DNA of 63,268 bases from Anaerolinea thermolimosa (GTDB lineage Bacteria; Chloroflexota; Anaerolineae; Anaerolineales; Anaerolineaceae), in NCBI RefSeq assembly GCF_001050195.2, contig NZ_DF967966.1, positions 130,167 to 193,434 of the forward strand, read 5' to 3'. Within the stretch, counting starts at the first letter, position 1; each line of letters begins with the position of its first letter. Made by a program: the position numbers and the translations under genes. Under the pieces are notes generated by a model. It saw nothing but the letters and a program-made list of their open reading frames with translations, had not been told where the DNA came from and searched no databases. Positions 10,246-18,206 of this stretch are shown one piece after another.

Positions 10246-11562
10246 CAGCGTATCGGCCAGGGGTGCGCGGCGGGTTTCGAGGGGTAAAAGCAGGGCGGCA
10301 ACACCGGCCAGGATGTAGCTGATGGCAAAAACTGTGAGGGGCAGTACCAGCCCCGAACCGAGAAGCACCGCGCCCAGGCTGGGGGCGATGGCGCCAGCGA
10401 TGCGGGTGAAGCCGCTGGCCGCACCCATGCCGCTCCCGCGCAGGTTGGTGGGGTAGGCTTCAGGGGTGTAGGCATACAGTGCTCCCCATGCTCCCAGGGT
10501 GAAGAACGACATCCAGATTCCCATGGCTACGATCCAGTTCAGGGAGGTAGCGGCGGCAAAGAGGTAGGTGAAGACGCCGCTGGCAAGCAGGTAAAAAGCC
10601 AGTGTACGGCGGCGCCCCCAGCGCTCTACCAGCCAGGCGGCCGAGAAATACCCCGGCAGCTGCGCCAGCGCCAGGATGAAAGCATTCTGGTACACCGGCA
10701 GCAGCGTCATGCCGGAGGCGCGGAAGAACCCCGGCAACCAGGTGAACACCCCGTAATACCCCAGCGAAATGGCAAACCAGATGAACCACAGCAACAGCGA
10801 GGTGCGCCGGAGGCGGGGATGAAGCAGGTCGGTGAGGCGGCCTGGGGCCGTTTGGGGGGGCGGGGCCAGGGTGAAGTCGGCCAGGGTACGGCCATTTTCA
10901 GCCGCTACCTGCCGTAAAACGGCGGTGGCCTGCTCAGGCTTGCCGCTGATCATCAGGTAGCGCGGCGACTCGGGGATGTAACGGCGGATAAAGAAGATGA
11001 TCAGGCCGGGAATGGCCGAAATGCCCAGCAGCCAGCGCCACCCCAGGTGAGGGACGATGAGCCAGGCCAGCCCTGCGGCAAAGACGGCCCCCAGTGCCCA
11101 GAAGGCTTCCAGCAGTACCAGGTAGCGTCCGCGTTTTTCGGCGGGCAGATATTCCGCGAAGATGCTGTAATCGACCGGGAGCGTTCCCCCCACACCGAAG
11201 CCCGTGAGCGCGCGCAGTGCCACCAGCCACCCGAAGCTGGGGGCAAAGGCCGAAGCCAGCCCGAATATGGAATCGATGGCCACAGTGGAAATAAAACCAA
11301 TTTTTCGTCCAATCAAATCGCTCAGGCGGCCCCACAGCCAGGCGCCGGCCAGCATTCCCAGGAAGATAGCCGTACCCAGCAGGCCCTTCTGAGCGTTGCT
11401 CAATCCCCATTCTTCTCCGATGGCGGGCAGGGCGAAAGAAATGAGCAGCACTTCCATGGCGTCTGCTGCCCAGCCAAGCCCGCAAATGATCATCAATTTA
11501 CGCTGGAAACGACCCAACCCGGCGTGTTCAATCGCCTCGTCAAAGGTTAATAAAGTGGTCAT
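10237..11562 (-). CDS. MFS transporter (sugar-porter/NiaP-like)
   Basis: A 441-residue major-facilitator protein with about twelve membrane segments. The N-terminal pattern GLGWAADAMEVLLISFALP and the loop GRLSDLIGRKIGF resemble the NiaP/YceI and aromatic-acid group of the sugar-porter family; ESPRYL after segment 6 is typical. The start is placed at the ATG at 11562, preceded by GGAGG 10 nt upstream, rather than at an earlier in-frame codon that lies inside the promoter. The substrate may be a small carboxylate or nicotinate-type acid (inference from family likeness only). Two repeated operator-like sites overlap its promoter. Confidence 0.85.
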   Translation of the reverse strand: MTTLLTFDEAIEHAGLGRFQRKLMIICGLGWAADAMEVLLISFALPAIGEEWGLSNAQKGLLGTAIFLGMLAGAWLWGRLSDLIGRKIGFISTVAIDSIFGLASAFAPSFGWLVALRALTGFGVGGTLPVDYSIFAEYLPAEKRGRYLVLLEAFWALGAVFAAGLAWLIVPHLGWRWLLGISAIPGLIIFFIRRYIPESPRYLMISGKPEQATAVLRQVAAENGRTLADFTLAPPPQTAPGRLTDLLHPRLRRTSLLLWFIWFAISLGYYGVFTWLPGFFRASGMTLLPVYQNAFILALAQLPGYFSAAWLVERWGRRRTLAFYLLASGVFTYLFAAATSLNWIVAMGIWMSFFTLGAWGALYAYTPEAYPTNLRGSGMGAASGFTRIAGAIAPSLGAVLLGSGLVLPLTVFAISYILAGVAALLLPLETRRAPLADTLLT

Positions 11563-11589
11563 GACGTCTTTTACCTCCGTTGGGGAGGC

Positions 11590-11595
11590 ATTATA
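11590..11595 (-). promoter_or_regulatory. -10 box of the MFS gene
   Basis: A perfect TATAAT on the minus strand 27 nt before the MFS start. The -35 region is poor (no TTGACA-like hexamer at 16-18 nt), and the space is filled by two related 13-mers that could bind a regulator. Confidence 0.6.
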
Positions 11596-11628
11596 CACCC
11601 ATTGTGTGAAAAATACACTAACTATGTG
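11596..11628. promoter_or_regulatory. Tandem operator-like sites upstream of the MFS gene
   Basis: Two copies of a CAC-N7-GTG element, CACCCATTGTGTG at 11596-11608 and CACTAACTATGTG at 11616-11628, agree at 9 of 13 positions and start exactly 20 nt apart, close to two helical turns. They abut the -10 box, as expected of a repressor target. Confidence 0.5.
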
Positions 11629-11690
11629 CGAGAAAACCTGGCCCGGTGAGGGTGATTTTTCTCCCCCCGGAGGGGTGCTTCTCCCTTTGT

Positions 11691-12146
11691 TTACCGCCCA
11701 AAGAGCACGTAGCTGACGAGCGCGGTTGCCGAGCCGAGGAGGACGCCGGAGAGCACCTCCAGCGGGGTGTGGCCAATGACTTCTTTAAGTTGTTGCTCGC
11801 TGATCGGCTGGCCGCTGAATAACTCCTGGAAAAGCAGGTTGATACGTTCAGCGTGACGCCCGGCTTCGCGGCGCACCCCGGCGGCGTCGTACACCACCAC
11901 CATCGCCAGCGCCAGCGCCAGCGCAAACAGGGGGGTGTCGAAACCCACAAAAAGGCCAATGGCGAGCATGGCGCTCACCACCAGCGCTGAATGCGAACTG
12001 GGGTTTCCCCCTGAGCTGAACCACAGTCCCCACAACCACCGGCGTGTTTCCAGGTACTCCAGGAACGGCTTGAGGAATTGTGCCAGAAACCAGGCGGCAA
12101 TCGTTGTCCAGAGGACCTGGTTGCGTAATAATTCAGCCAGCATCAT
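11691..12146 (-). CDS. DUF212 / divergent PAP2-family membrane protein
   Basis: A 151-residue integral membrane protein of the YuiD/DUF212 family, distantly related to acid phosphatase and vanadium haloperoxidase folds. Seen are the motif SSGGNPSSHSALVVS near residue 44, YDAAGVRREAGRHAERIN in the middle and GHTPLEVLSGVLLGS near the end, all typical of the family. Its start overlaps the xseB stop by 4 nt, so it is the third gene of the xseA-xseB operon; such linkage is common in this phylum's relatives. Biochemical function is not established. Confidence 0.88.
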   Translation of the reverse strand: MMLAELLRNQVLWTTIAAWFLAQFLKPFLEYLETRRWLWGLWFSSGGNPSSHSALVVSAMLAIGLFVGFDTPLFALALALAMVVVYDAAGVRREAGRHAERINLLFQELFSGQPISEQQLKEVIGHTPLEVLSGVLLGSATALVSYVLFGR

Positions 12147-12370
12147 CCAGAATCCTCATCGTTTTCTTCCACAACCACCTGCCGCACGCGCAATTCAGCC
12201 TGATCGAGCAGGGCGGCGCAATGTTGCAGGAGCGTCTGGCCGCGCTCGAACAGAGCGAGCGACTCTTCCAGCGAAGCCGGGTTTTCTTCGAGGGTGGCAA
12301 TGATCTCTTCCAGCTTCTGCATGGCTTCTTCATAACTCAGTTGATTCACAGGCTCAAGGGGTTCGCTCAC
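12143..12370 (-). CDS. xseB: Exodeoxyribonuclease VII small subunit
   Basis: A 75-residue acidic helical protein matching XseB: LSYEEAMQKLEEIIATLE at the N-terminus and SLEESLALFERGQ in the second helix. It joins XseA to form the exonuclease VII complex that degrades single-stranded DNA into oligonucleotides. The gene overlaps xseA upstream and the DUF212 gene downstream by 4 nt each, so the three are translationally coupled. Length is normal. Confidence 0.95.
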   Translation of the reverse strand: MSEPLEPVNQLSYEEAMQKLEEIIATLEENPASLEESLALFERGQTLLQHCAALLDQAELRVRQVVVEENDEDSG

Positions 12371-13596
12371 GGTTGAATCTCCACATGGTGAATCTGGGCT
12401 TCCAGGGTGCCATCGGCCAGGCGCAGACGAACCTCGTCACCGGGCGCGGCCTGGGCGGCGCGCGTCACCAGCTCGCCGGTAGGGCGCTCAATGACGGCAA
12501 AGCCGCGCTGAAGCACTGAAAGGGGATTTAAAGATTGCAGGCGTGCCCGGTGCGCGGCCAGAGATGCCCGGGAAAGTTCGAGACGGCGGTAGAGAGCACG
12601 TGCAAGCCGTTCGCCACGGGCATCGAGGCGCTGACGTTCTTCGCGCACCAGGCCCAGGGGTGAACGGCGTTGCAGGCGTTCCCGGTGGAGCGACAACGCT
12701 GCCCGCGCCCACGTCAGGTGTTGCCGCATGGCCCCTTCCAGGCGGCGCTGCTGGCGTTCCAGCTCGATGCGCAAATCGGCGCGGTCGGGGGTGGCCAGCG
12801 TGGCGGCGGCGGTAGGGGTGGGGGCACGCAGGTCAGCGGCAAAATCGGCCAGGGTAAAATCGGTTTCGTGCCCCACACCGGTGATCACCGGCACTGCGCA
12901 CGCGGCGATGGCGCGTACCACCTGCTCATCGTTGAAGGCCCACAGGTCTTCGAGAGAGCCGCCTCCGCGTGCCACCAGAATCACATCCGGCTGTTCTTCG
13001 AGGCGCTGCAGGGCCTTCAGGGCGCGCACAATTTCGGCGGGGGCTTCTTCTCCCTGCACCGAAGTGGGGGCCAGCAAGACCTCGGCCAGGGGGTACCGGT
13101 GCCGCAGGATATTGAGCATGTCCTGAAGGGCGGCGCCAGTGGGCGATGTAACCAGCCCAATGCGGCGGGGAAAGGGGGGAATCTTCCGCTTGCGGGCGGG
13201 ATCGAAGAGCCCCTCGGCTTCGAGGCGAGCCTTAAGGCGCAGGAAAGCCTGGAAAAGGGCCCCCTCACCGGCTGGCCGTACAGCATCAATGTAGAGCTGG
13301 TAAGCGCCATCGCGCTCGTACACGCTGATCGCCCCGTGTGCTTCGATGGCCATCCCGCTCTGTAAGGCGATGGGAAGATGCGCGGCGGTGGTGCGCCAGA
13401 TGACACAGCGCAGAGCCGCCTCGGCATCCTTGAGGGTTAGGTAGATATGCCCCGACGTGGCGCGGGTGTAATTGGAAATCTCGCCCTGCACCCATACATC
13501 CTGCAGAAGCTCGTCGCCTTCCAGCAGGTCACGCAGGTAACGCGTCAGTCGGCTGACGGTAAGCGAGGGGGGAGGAAATAAGGGTAGGGTTTCCAA
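12367..13596 (-). CDS. xseA: Exodeoxyribonuclease VII large subunit
   Basis: Catalytic subunit of exonuclease VII, 409 residues. An N-terminal OB-fold (VWVQGEISNYTRATSGHIYLTLKD) is followed by the nuclease domain with FPRRIGLVTSPTGAALQD, RGGGSLEDLWAFNDE and PVITGVGHETDFTLADFAADLRAPTPTAAA, then a coiled-coil region and a C-terminal GFAVIERP segment. The start is a TTG at 13596 with AAGGAG 12 nt upstream; no ATG fits better before the OB-fold. A consensus promoter lies just upstream. Confidence 0.95.
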   Translation of the reverse strand: METLPLFPPPSLTVSRLTRYLRDLLEGDELLQDVWVQGEISNYTRATSGHIYLTLKDAEAALRCVIWRTTAAHLPIALQSGMAIEAHGAISVYERDGAYQLYIDAVRPAGEGALFQAFLRLKARLEAEGLFDPARKRKIPPFPRRIGLVTSPTGAALQDMLNILRHRYPLAEVLLAPTSVQGEEAPAEIVRALKALQRLEEQPDVILVARGGGSLEDLWAFNDEQVVRAIAACAVPVITGVGHETDFTLADFAADLRAPTPTAAATLATPDRADLRIELERQQRRLEGAMRQHLTWARAALSLHRERLQRRSPLGLVREERQRLDARGERLARALYRRLELSRASLAAHRARLQSLNPLSVLQRGFAVIERPTGELVTRAAQAAPGDEVRLRLADGTLEAQIHHVEIQP

Positions 13597-13624
13597 GAGG
13601 CGGTGCGGCTCCTTGTGCGGTATT

Positions 13625-13653
13625 AAGATACCAGCCCTGCTTCAAGCTGTCAA
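13625..13653 (-). promoter_or_regulatory. Sigma70-type promoter of xseA operon
   Basis: Minus-strand TTGACA (13648-13653), spacer 17, TATCTT (13625-13630), about 30 nt from the xseA start. The -35 box is a perfect consensus. Confidence 0.8.
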
Positions 13654-13661
13654 TTCAAATT

Positions 13662-13680
13662 CAATTGTATGCTACAATTG
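13662..13680. promoter_or_regulatory. Perfect inverted repeat between xseA and the HIT gene
   Basis: CAATTGTA-TGC-TACAATTG, two perfect 8-bp arms and a 3-nt centre, sits just upstream of the xseA promoter and within the presumed promoter zone of the divergent HIT gene (TACAAT 13673-13678 could be its -10). It could be an operator shared by both genes. Confidence 0.5.
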
Positions 13681-13731
13681 GCGTGAGGGTTGGTCGAATG
13701 ATCTCAAATTAAAGAGAGGATGTAGCCTCGA

Positions 13732-14214
13732 ATGGAAACGTTATGGTCTCCATGGCGCATGAAATATATGATGAACCCGGACCCAGTGCAAGATTGTATC
13801 TTTTGCAAAGCCCTCCGCGAAGAAGATGGCCCTGAGAATCTCATTGTTCTTCGTCGCAATCATGCTTTTGTCATCCTGAACCGGTATCCCTATACCACAG
13901 GGCATATTATGGTGGTGCCTTATGCCCATGTCGATTCGATTGAGGCCCTGACTCCTGAAGCGCGGGCCGAATTAATGGACCTCATGGCCGAAATGATGGT
14001 TCTCCTGCGTGATCTTTACCAGCCTCAGGCTTTTAACATCGGTGCTAACATCGGCAAGGCCGCCGGTGCCGGTGTGGCCGGGCATGTGCACATGCATGTT
14101 GTGCCGCGCTGGTCGGGAGATACCAATTTTATGTCCACCATCGGCGAAACCCGTGTCCTCCCGGAGGAGCTGGAGGTCACCTATCGCCGGATTCGAGAAC
14201 GATTGGCGCGCTGA
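13732..14214 (+). CDS. HIT-family hydrolase/phosphorylase
   Basis: A 160-residue histidine-triad protein that would split nucleoside phosphate or AMP conjugates such as diadenosine tetraphosphate. The triad reads HVHMHVV at residues 118-124. An N-terminal CIFC pair (22-25) and METLWSPWRMKY start resemble the zinc-containing Ap4A phosphorylase-like branch found in mycobacteria and Chloroflexota. GAGAGGATGT lies before the ATG. The gene ends at a bidirectional terminator shared with plsC. Substrate assignment is an inference from the family. Confidence 0.92.
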   Translation: METLWSPWRMKYMMNPDPVQDCIFCKALREEDGPENLIVLRRNHAFVILNRYPYTTGHIMVVPYAHVDSIEALTPEARAELMDLMAEMMVLLRDLYQPQAFNIGANIGKAAGAGVAGHVHMHVVPRWSGDTNFMSTIGETRVLPEELEVTYRRIRERLAR

Positions 14215-14219
14215 ACGTC

Positions 14220-14258
14220 AGCGGGAGGGGTGATAGCCGCCCCTCCCGCTCTGTTTTT
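14220..14258. terminator. Bidirectional terminator between HIT gene and plsC
   Basis: GCGGGAGGGG (14221-14230) pairs with CCCCTCCCGC (14240-14249) plus a flanking A-T pair; CTGTTTTTA follows on the plus strand. It closes the HIT gene and the long minus-strand pdxS-plsC run, although the minus-strand side lacks a clear T-run. Confidence 0.8.
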
Positions 14259-14931
14259 AGAGGTGGATGCCCTGTTCGGCACGGATCTGCGCGATGCGCG
14301 GATGGCCGCTGTAAAAGCCGTGGTAAGAATCGGGCAGGAGGGCGGCGATGCGCAGCATGATCTCGTCGGCGTACGCTTTCAACTGTTCGCTGCGGTTTTC
14401 CCGTGAGAGGGGTTCCAGCCAGAAGGGCTGGCCAAAACGCAGGGTGACCTTCGGAAAACGCAGGGTGAGCGCTCTGGCGAAGAAAACTTCTGATCCGGCG
14501 ATGCCCACCGGAACGATCGGCACATTGGCGCGTAAGGCCACCAGCGCTGTACCCGGTTTGCCCTCCTGAAGTTGAGCATTCCGGCTGCGGGTTCCTTCAG
14601 GGGCGATCCCCAGCGCCAGCCCCTTTTTCAGAGCCTCGACGGCGGCGCGCATGGCGCCAAAATCGGCGTTCTCGCGGTCGAGCCAGATGATCCCCCCTGT
14701 GTCGAGAATCCATTTGAAAAAGGGATAGCGTTTGTATTTGTCGGCCACCAGGGCGGTGATGTCGGTGCGTACGGGGTTAATGAACAGCATGAGGGTATCG
14801 ATGCGGCTCATGTGGTTGGTGGCAATGATGACCCCGCCGGTGGGAGGGATGTTTTCTACCCCCAGAAAGACAGGACGGCTGAGGGTGTGTAGCAGACGGT
14901 GTAAAATGCGGCGAAGCGTTTCTCGTTGCAT
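14257..14931 (-). CDS. plsC: 1-acyl-sn-glycerol-3-phosphate acyltransferase
   Basis: Membrane-associated acyltransferase that makes phosphatidic acid from lysophosphatidic acid. The family box HX4D is His40-Asp45 in NHMSRID and the glycerol-phosphate box EGTR is at 112-115 (PEGTRSR). Length 224 is usual. It lies 12 nt after the DedA gene and is the last gene of the long minus-strand run, so phospholipid synthesis is co-expressed with DedA, which has been linked to lipid flipping. Substrate acyl chain is not predictable. Confidence 0.9.
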   Translation of the reverse strand: MQRETLRRILHRLLHTLSRPVFLGVENIPPTGGVIIATNHMSRIDTLMLFINPVRTDITALVADKYKRYPFFKWILDTGGIIWLDRENADFGAMRAAVEALKKGLALGIAPEGTRSRNAQLQEGKPGTALVALRANVPIVPVGIAGSEVFFARALTLRFPKVTLRFGQPFWLEPLSRENRSEQLKAYADEIMLRIAALLPDSYHGFYSGHPRIAQIRAEQGIHL

Positions 14932-14943
14932 AAAGGTTCAAAC

Positions 14944-15609
14944 CTACTCAGCAGGCGCTGGCCTTGCTTTGAGTTTCTCTTTGACAAACTCAAAAACGGC
15001 CGGCATCAATGAGATCAGAATGATGGCGATGATCACCAGAGAGAAATTGTTTTTGACGAAACTCAGGTTCCCGAAGAAATACCCCAGGCCGATGAAAAGC
15101 CCCGTCCAGACGATGCCCCCGATGACGTTGTAGCTGATGAAATAACCGTAGCTCATGCGCCCGATGCCCGCCACAAAGGGGGCAAAGGTGCGGATGATGG
15201 GGATAAACCGCGCCAGGAAGATGGTCTTCCCGCCGTGTTTCTCATAAAAGGCGTGGGTTCGTTCCAGATATTCGCGCTTGAACCAGCGCGACTCCTGGGT
15301 GAAGACTTTCGGTCCGACGAAGTGACCGATCCAGTAATTGGCGGTGTCTCCCAGAATGGCTGCCCCTGCCAGTAAAAGGAACATGGGAAAGGGAGAAAGG
15401 TGGGTGGTGGCCGCGACTGCCCCGGCGGCGAAGAGGAGTGAATCGCCGGGAAGGAAGGGGGTAACCACCAGCCCCGTTTCGATGAAGATGATGACGAAGA
15501 GCACCAGATAGGCCCAGATGCCAATATCGTTGACGATCTGCGGCAGGTGCTTGTCCATGTGAAGGACAAAATCGATGAACCAGTGGATCAGTTGTAAAAG
15601 TGTTTCCAT
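14944..15609 (-). CDS. DedA-family membrane protein (VTT domain)
   Basis: A 221-residue polytopic protein of the DedA/SNARE-associated (VTT) family. Family motifs seen: ETGLVVTPFLPGDSLLF near residue 45, GDTANYWIGHFVG near 86, FARFIPIIRTFAPFVAGIGRM near 130, and NVIGGIVWTGLFIGLGYFFG. Members are proposed to flip lipids such as undecaprenyl phosphate or phosphatidylethanolamine. AAAGG precedes the ATG by 8 nt. The position directly before plsC supports a lipid-related role. Confidence 0.92.
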   Translation of the reverse strand: METLLQLIHWFIDFVLHMDKHLPQIVNDIGIWAYLVLFVIIFIETGLVVTPFLPGDSLLFAAGAVAATTHLSPFPMFLLLAGAAILGDTANYWIGHFVGPKVFTQESRWFKREYLERTHAFYEKHGGKTIFLARFIPIIRTFAPFVAGIGRMSYGYFISYNVIGGIVWTGLFIGLGYFFGNLSFVKNNFSLVIIAIILISLMPAVFEFVKEKLKARPAPAE

Positions 15610-15631
15610 GGGATGACCTTTATCGGATGAA

Positions 15632-16861
15632 TTAACCCGCCTGCGGAGGGATAGTGACGCTTAATGATCGCCGCAGGAAGCGATTGAACGACAGGAGAAG
15701 CACGAAGCAAAGCCCGGCCAGCAGACCCAGCCCATAAGGGGCCAGTTGTCCCAGGGATTGAAGGACGGGTGCTTCACCGGGAGAAGCCAGTGCGGCCAGG
15801 GTGTTGAGCACGCTGAGGGCATTCCACAGGCCGTGGAGGCAAACCACGCCGAAATAGATCAGGCCGAGGCGGAGGAAGCGCCCTTCAGACCAGGCTGATA
15901 CCAGAGCATAGCCCATCCATGCGGCGGTGGTGATGTGCAGCAGGCCAGTCCCTGCCCGACCGATGGCCAGCCAGAGCCAGCCGTCTCCGAGGGGGGAGAC
16001 GAGGGAGAAGAGCGTCTCCAGCAGGGCAAAACCTGCCCCTGAGAGTGCCCCCACCACAAAGCCCCCGGCGGGGGTCAGCTTCCGGGCTCCCAGTGCCCAC
16101 ACGGCCAGAGGTTTCAGGGCTTCTTCAATGAGCGGAATGACCCCGCACAGACCGGCGAGCAGGGCAAAAATGACCCACGGGTTGGTCAGGAAGGGCCGGT
16201 AGAGGCGCAGAAGTGCCTCAGGGTTGGAGAGTGAATTGAGAACCCGGCGTGAGAAGGCTTCGAAGGCTTGTTGTAATTCGGGCGAAGTGCTGATGACAAA
16301 TACCCCCACGGCCAGGACGCACAGGGCAAGGATCACCTCCACCAGGATGACCAGCGGGGTTGAGATGAAGAGGCTGAAATTAAGCACGCCCCAGGTGCGC
16401 TGTGGACTGAAGTCCGGCAGGTGGTGGCGTGCCAGTTCTACCAGCCACCAGAGCGGCAACCCCACGGCCAGAGCCTGCAGGGGGGGTAAAAAGATCCAGG
16501 CCAGCTCGCCGCTTTTAGAGAGGGCCTGCCCGGCTGCCAGCACCACAGGCCAGAGCAGCATGGCCAGGCTGGCGCGCCGCAGGGAAGACTGCCCCGAATG
16601 GCTGGCTGGCGGCTGGCCTGCGATCTGACGGGAGGCGTGTACCAGAGATGGCAACCCCACCAGCGAGAGGAGGGTTAACGTCCAGGTGAGGGAGATGAGG
16701 ATGCCGGCCTGCTCGCGATAGAGAGCGTTGCCCGAGGCCAGGAGCATCAGCGCAGAGACGAGGGTGAAACCGGCGCCCACGGCGCAGGCCGCCACCCCCA
16801 GGGCGCTGACGAGCGCCTGGAGGAGCGAACCTGTGGGGAAACGGGAGGCCGGTGGGTTCAT
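15632..16861 (-). CDS. PrsW-like intramembrane protease family protein
   Basis: A 409-residue protein with about ten membrane segments. The C-terminal half carries PrsW-type motifs: Glu246-Glu247-x2-Lys250 in PLIEEALKPLAVW, GAGFALLETLF with Glu282, His309 in GTGLLHITTAAWMGYAL and a final LHGLWN. These positions form the putative metal site of PrsW, which cleaves an anti-sigma factor in Bacillus. The N-terminal 150 residues are extra membrane segments not recognised. Its ATG follows the TAA of the upstream lipoprotein gene with no gap. Its substrate is unknown; no anti-sigma factor gene is nearby. Confidence 0.78.
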   Translation of the reverse strand: MNPPASRFPTGSLLQALVSALGVAACAVGAGFTLVSALMLLASGNALYREQAGILISLTWTLTLLSLVGLPSLVHASRQIAGQPPASHSGQSSLRRASLAMLLWPVVLAAGQALSKSGELAWIFLPPLQALAVGLPLWWLVELARHHLPDFSPQRTWGVLNFSLFISTPLVILVEVILALCVLAVGVFVISTSPELQQAFEAFSRRVLNSLSNPEALLRLYRPFLTNPWVIFALLAGLCGVIPLIEEALKPLAVWALGARKLTPAGGFVVGALSGAGFALLETLFSLVSPLGDGWLWLAIGRAGTGLLHITTAAWMGYALVSAWSEGRFLRLGLIYFGVVCLHGLWNALSVLNTLAALASPGEAPVLQSLGQLAPYGLGLLAGLCFVLLLSFNRFLRRSLSVTIPPQAG

Positions 16862-18061
16862 TTACTTCTCGACGATGGTCACGGTGAGGATCTTATCTGC
16901 GGGGGGCAGGTTGCCGCCCTGTTGCGGGTCGCGCGGGGTGAGGTTTTTCACCACGTCCATGCCGTTGATGACCTCGCCAAAGATGGTGTACCCACCGTTG
17001 AGGTTGTCTGCCGGGGCATAGGTGATGAAAAACTGGCTGCCGTTGGTGTCGGGCCCGGCATTGGCCATGGCCATCAGCCCTTCGCGGTCAAATTTGGCCT
17101 CGGTGTTTTCATTCTTGAAGAAATATCCCGGCCCGCCATAACCACTTCCAGAGGGGTCTCCGGCCTGAGCCACGAAGCCGGGCAGCACGCGGTGGAAGGG
17201 AACGTTGTTGAACCAGCCCTCGCGCGCCAGGAAGACGAAGCTATTCACGGCCAGCGGGGCTTTATCGGCATAAAGTTTTACGGTGAATGCGCCTTTGCTG
17301 GTCTCAAAGCTGGCTTCGTATTGCTTCTTGGGGTCGATGACCATGGGCGGGCAGGCGGTGTACTGGCGCTTTTCCAGTTTGAACAGTTCTACAATGCCGG
17401 TCAGCCCATCCAGGCTCATGTCTGACTGGTAAGGCAGGCCGTTGATGAACAGGAAAGGCGTGCCCGGGAGCTGGGCGGCGGTTGCTTCGTCGAGGTTGCG
17501 CTGTACCCGGTCTTTGACCTTCTGGCTGTCGAGGTCGGTTTCGAACCGGGTTGTGTCGAGCCCAAGGGCGCCTGCCTGGTCGATCACCCATTTGCGGGCG
17601 GTTTCAGCGTCACTGCCGGCCCATTGATCCTGGCTGGCGAAGATCACTTTTTCCATCTCGTAAAACTTGCCCTGCAGGGCGGCGGCTTCGCTGGCGTAGG
17701 CCATGAGCAACGAGTTGGGATGGGTGCTTAACGGAAAATGACGGTTGACGATGAGCAGATCATCCGGGTAGCGTGCGGCAAGCTGTTCCATCACCGGCGC
17801 CACCATGGCGCAGTACGGGCACTGGAAGTCGCTGTATTCGATGATGGTAATGGGGGCATTTTTTGGCCCGCGGGTATGGTCATCGGCCTGCACGGGGGGG
17901 ATTTTCGCCTGCAGGGTGGGGTCGGGGGTGGGGAGCAGAGGCGTGACGGAACAGCCTTCCATCGGCGGCCCGCTGACGGGCTGGCCGGTGCTCTTCTGCG
18001 GCTGGCAGGCCGTCAGCAGGAAAGCAAGGATGAAGGTTAAAAAGAGAACGCGCTTGATCAT
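16862..18061 (-). CDS. Lipoprotein with DsbA-like thioredoxin and cyclophilin domains
   Basis: A 399-residue predicted lipoprotein: signal segment ending in LLTAC with Cys19 as lipid site, a short Pro-rich spacer, a DsbA/thioredoxin-fold domain (about 55-235) with active site CPYC at 81-84 in EYSDFQCPYC, and a cyclophilin peptidyl-prolyl isomerase domain (about 245-399) with FHRVLPGF, GSGYGGPGY and NGSQFFIT. It would act outside the membrane on secreted proteins, joining disulfide exchange with prolyl isomerisation in one chain. The start at 18061 is chosen because the upstream extension precedes the signal peptide and AGGAG sits 11 nt away. A paralogue lies immediately upstream. Confidence 0.9.
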   Translation of the reverse strand: MIKRVLFLTFILAFLLTACQPQKSTGQPVSGPPMEGCSVTPLLPTPDPTLQAKIPPVQADDHTRGPKNAPITIIEYSDFQCPYCAMVAPVMEQLAARYPDDLLIVNRHFPLSTHPNSLLMAYASEAAALQGKFYEMEKVIFASQDQWAGSDAETARKWVIDQAGALGLDTTRFETDLDSQKVKDRVQRNLDEATAAQLPGTPFLFINGLPYQSDMSLDGLTGIVELFKLEKRQYTACPPMVIDPKKQYEASFETSKGAFTVKLYADKAPLAVNSFVFLAREGWFNNVPFHRVLPGFVAQAGDPSGSGYGGPGYFFKNENTEAKFDREGLMAMANAGPDTNGSQFFITYAPADNLNGGYTIFGEVINGMDVVKNLTPRDPQQGGNLPPADKILTVTIVEK

Positions 18062-18206
18062 GCGGTGGTCATCTCCTGAGTTTCGAAATGCGGGAAAGTT
18101 GCGGCAGGAAAGACACCGCAAAAGCCAAACGGATCCATCCTGTACATCCCCGCTGGGGATTCTAACAGAGAAATCTTAATTTTGTTTAAGCCAGCTTTCT
18201 CTCTGT

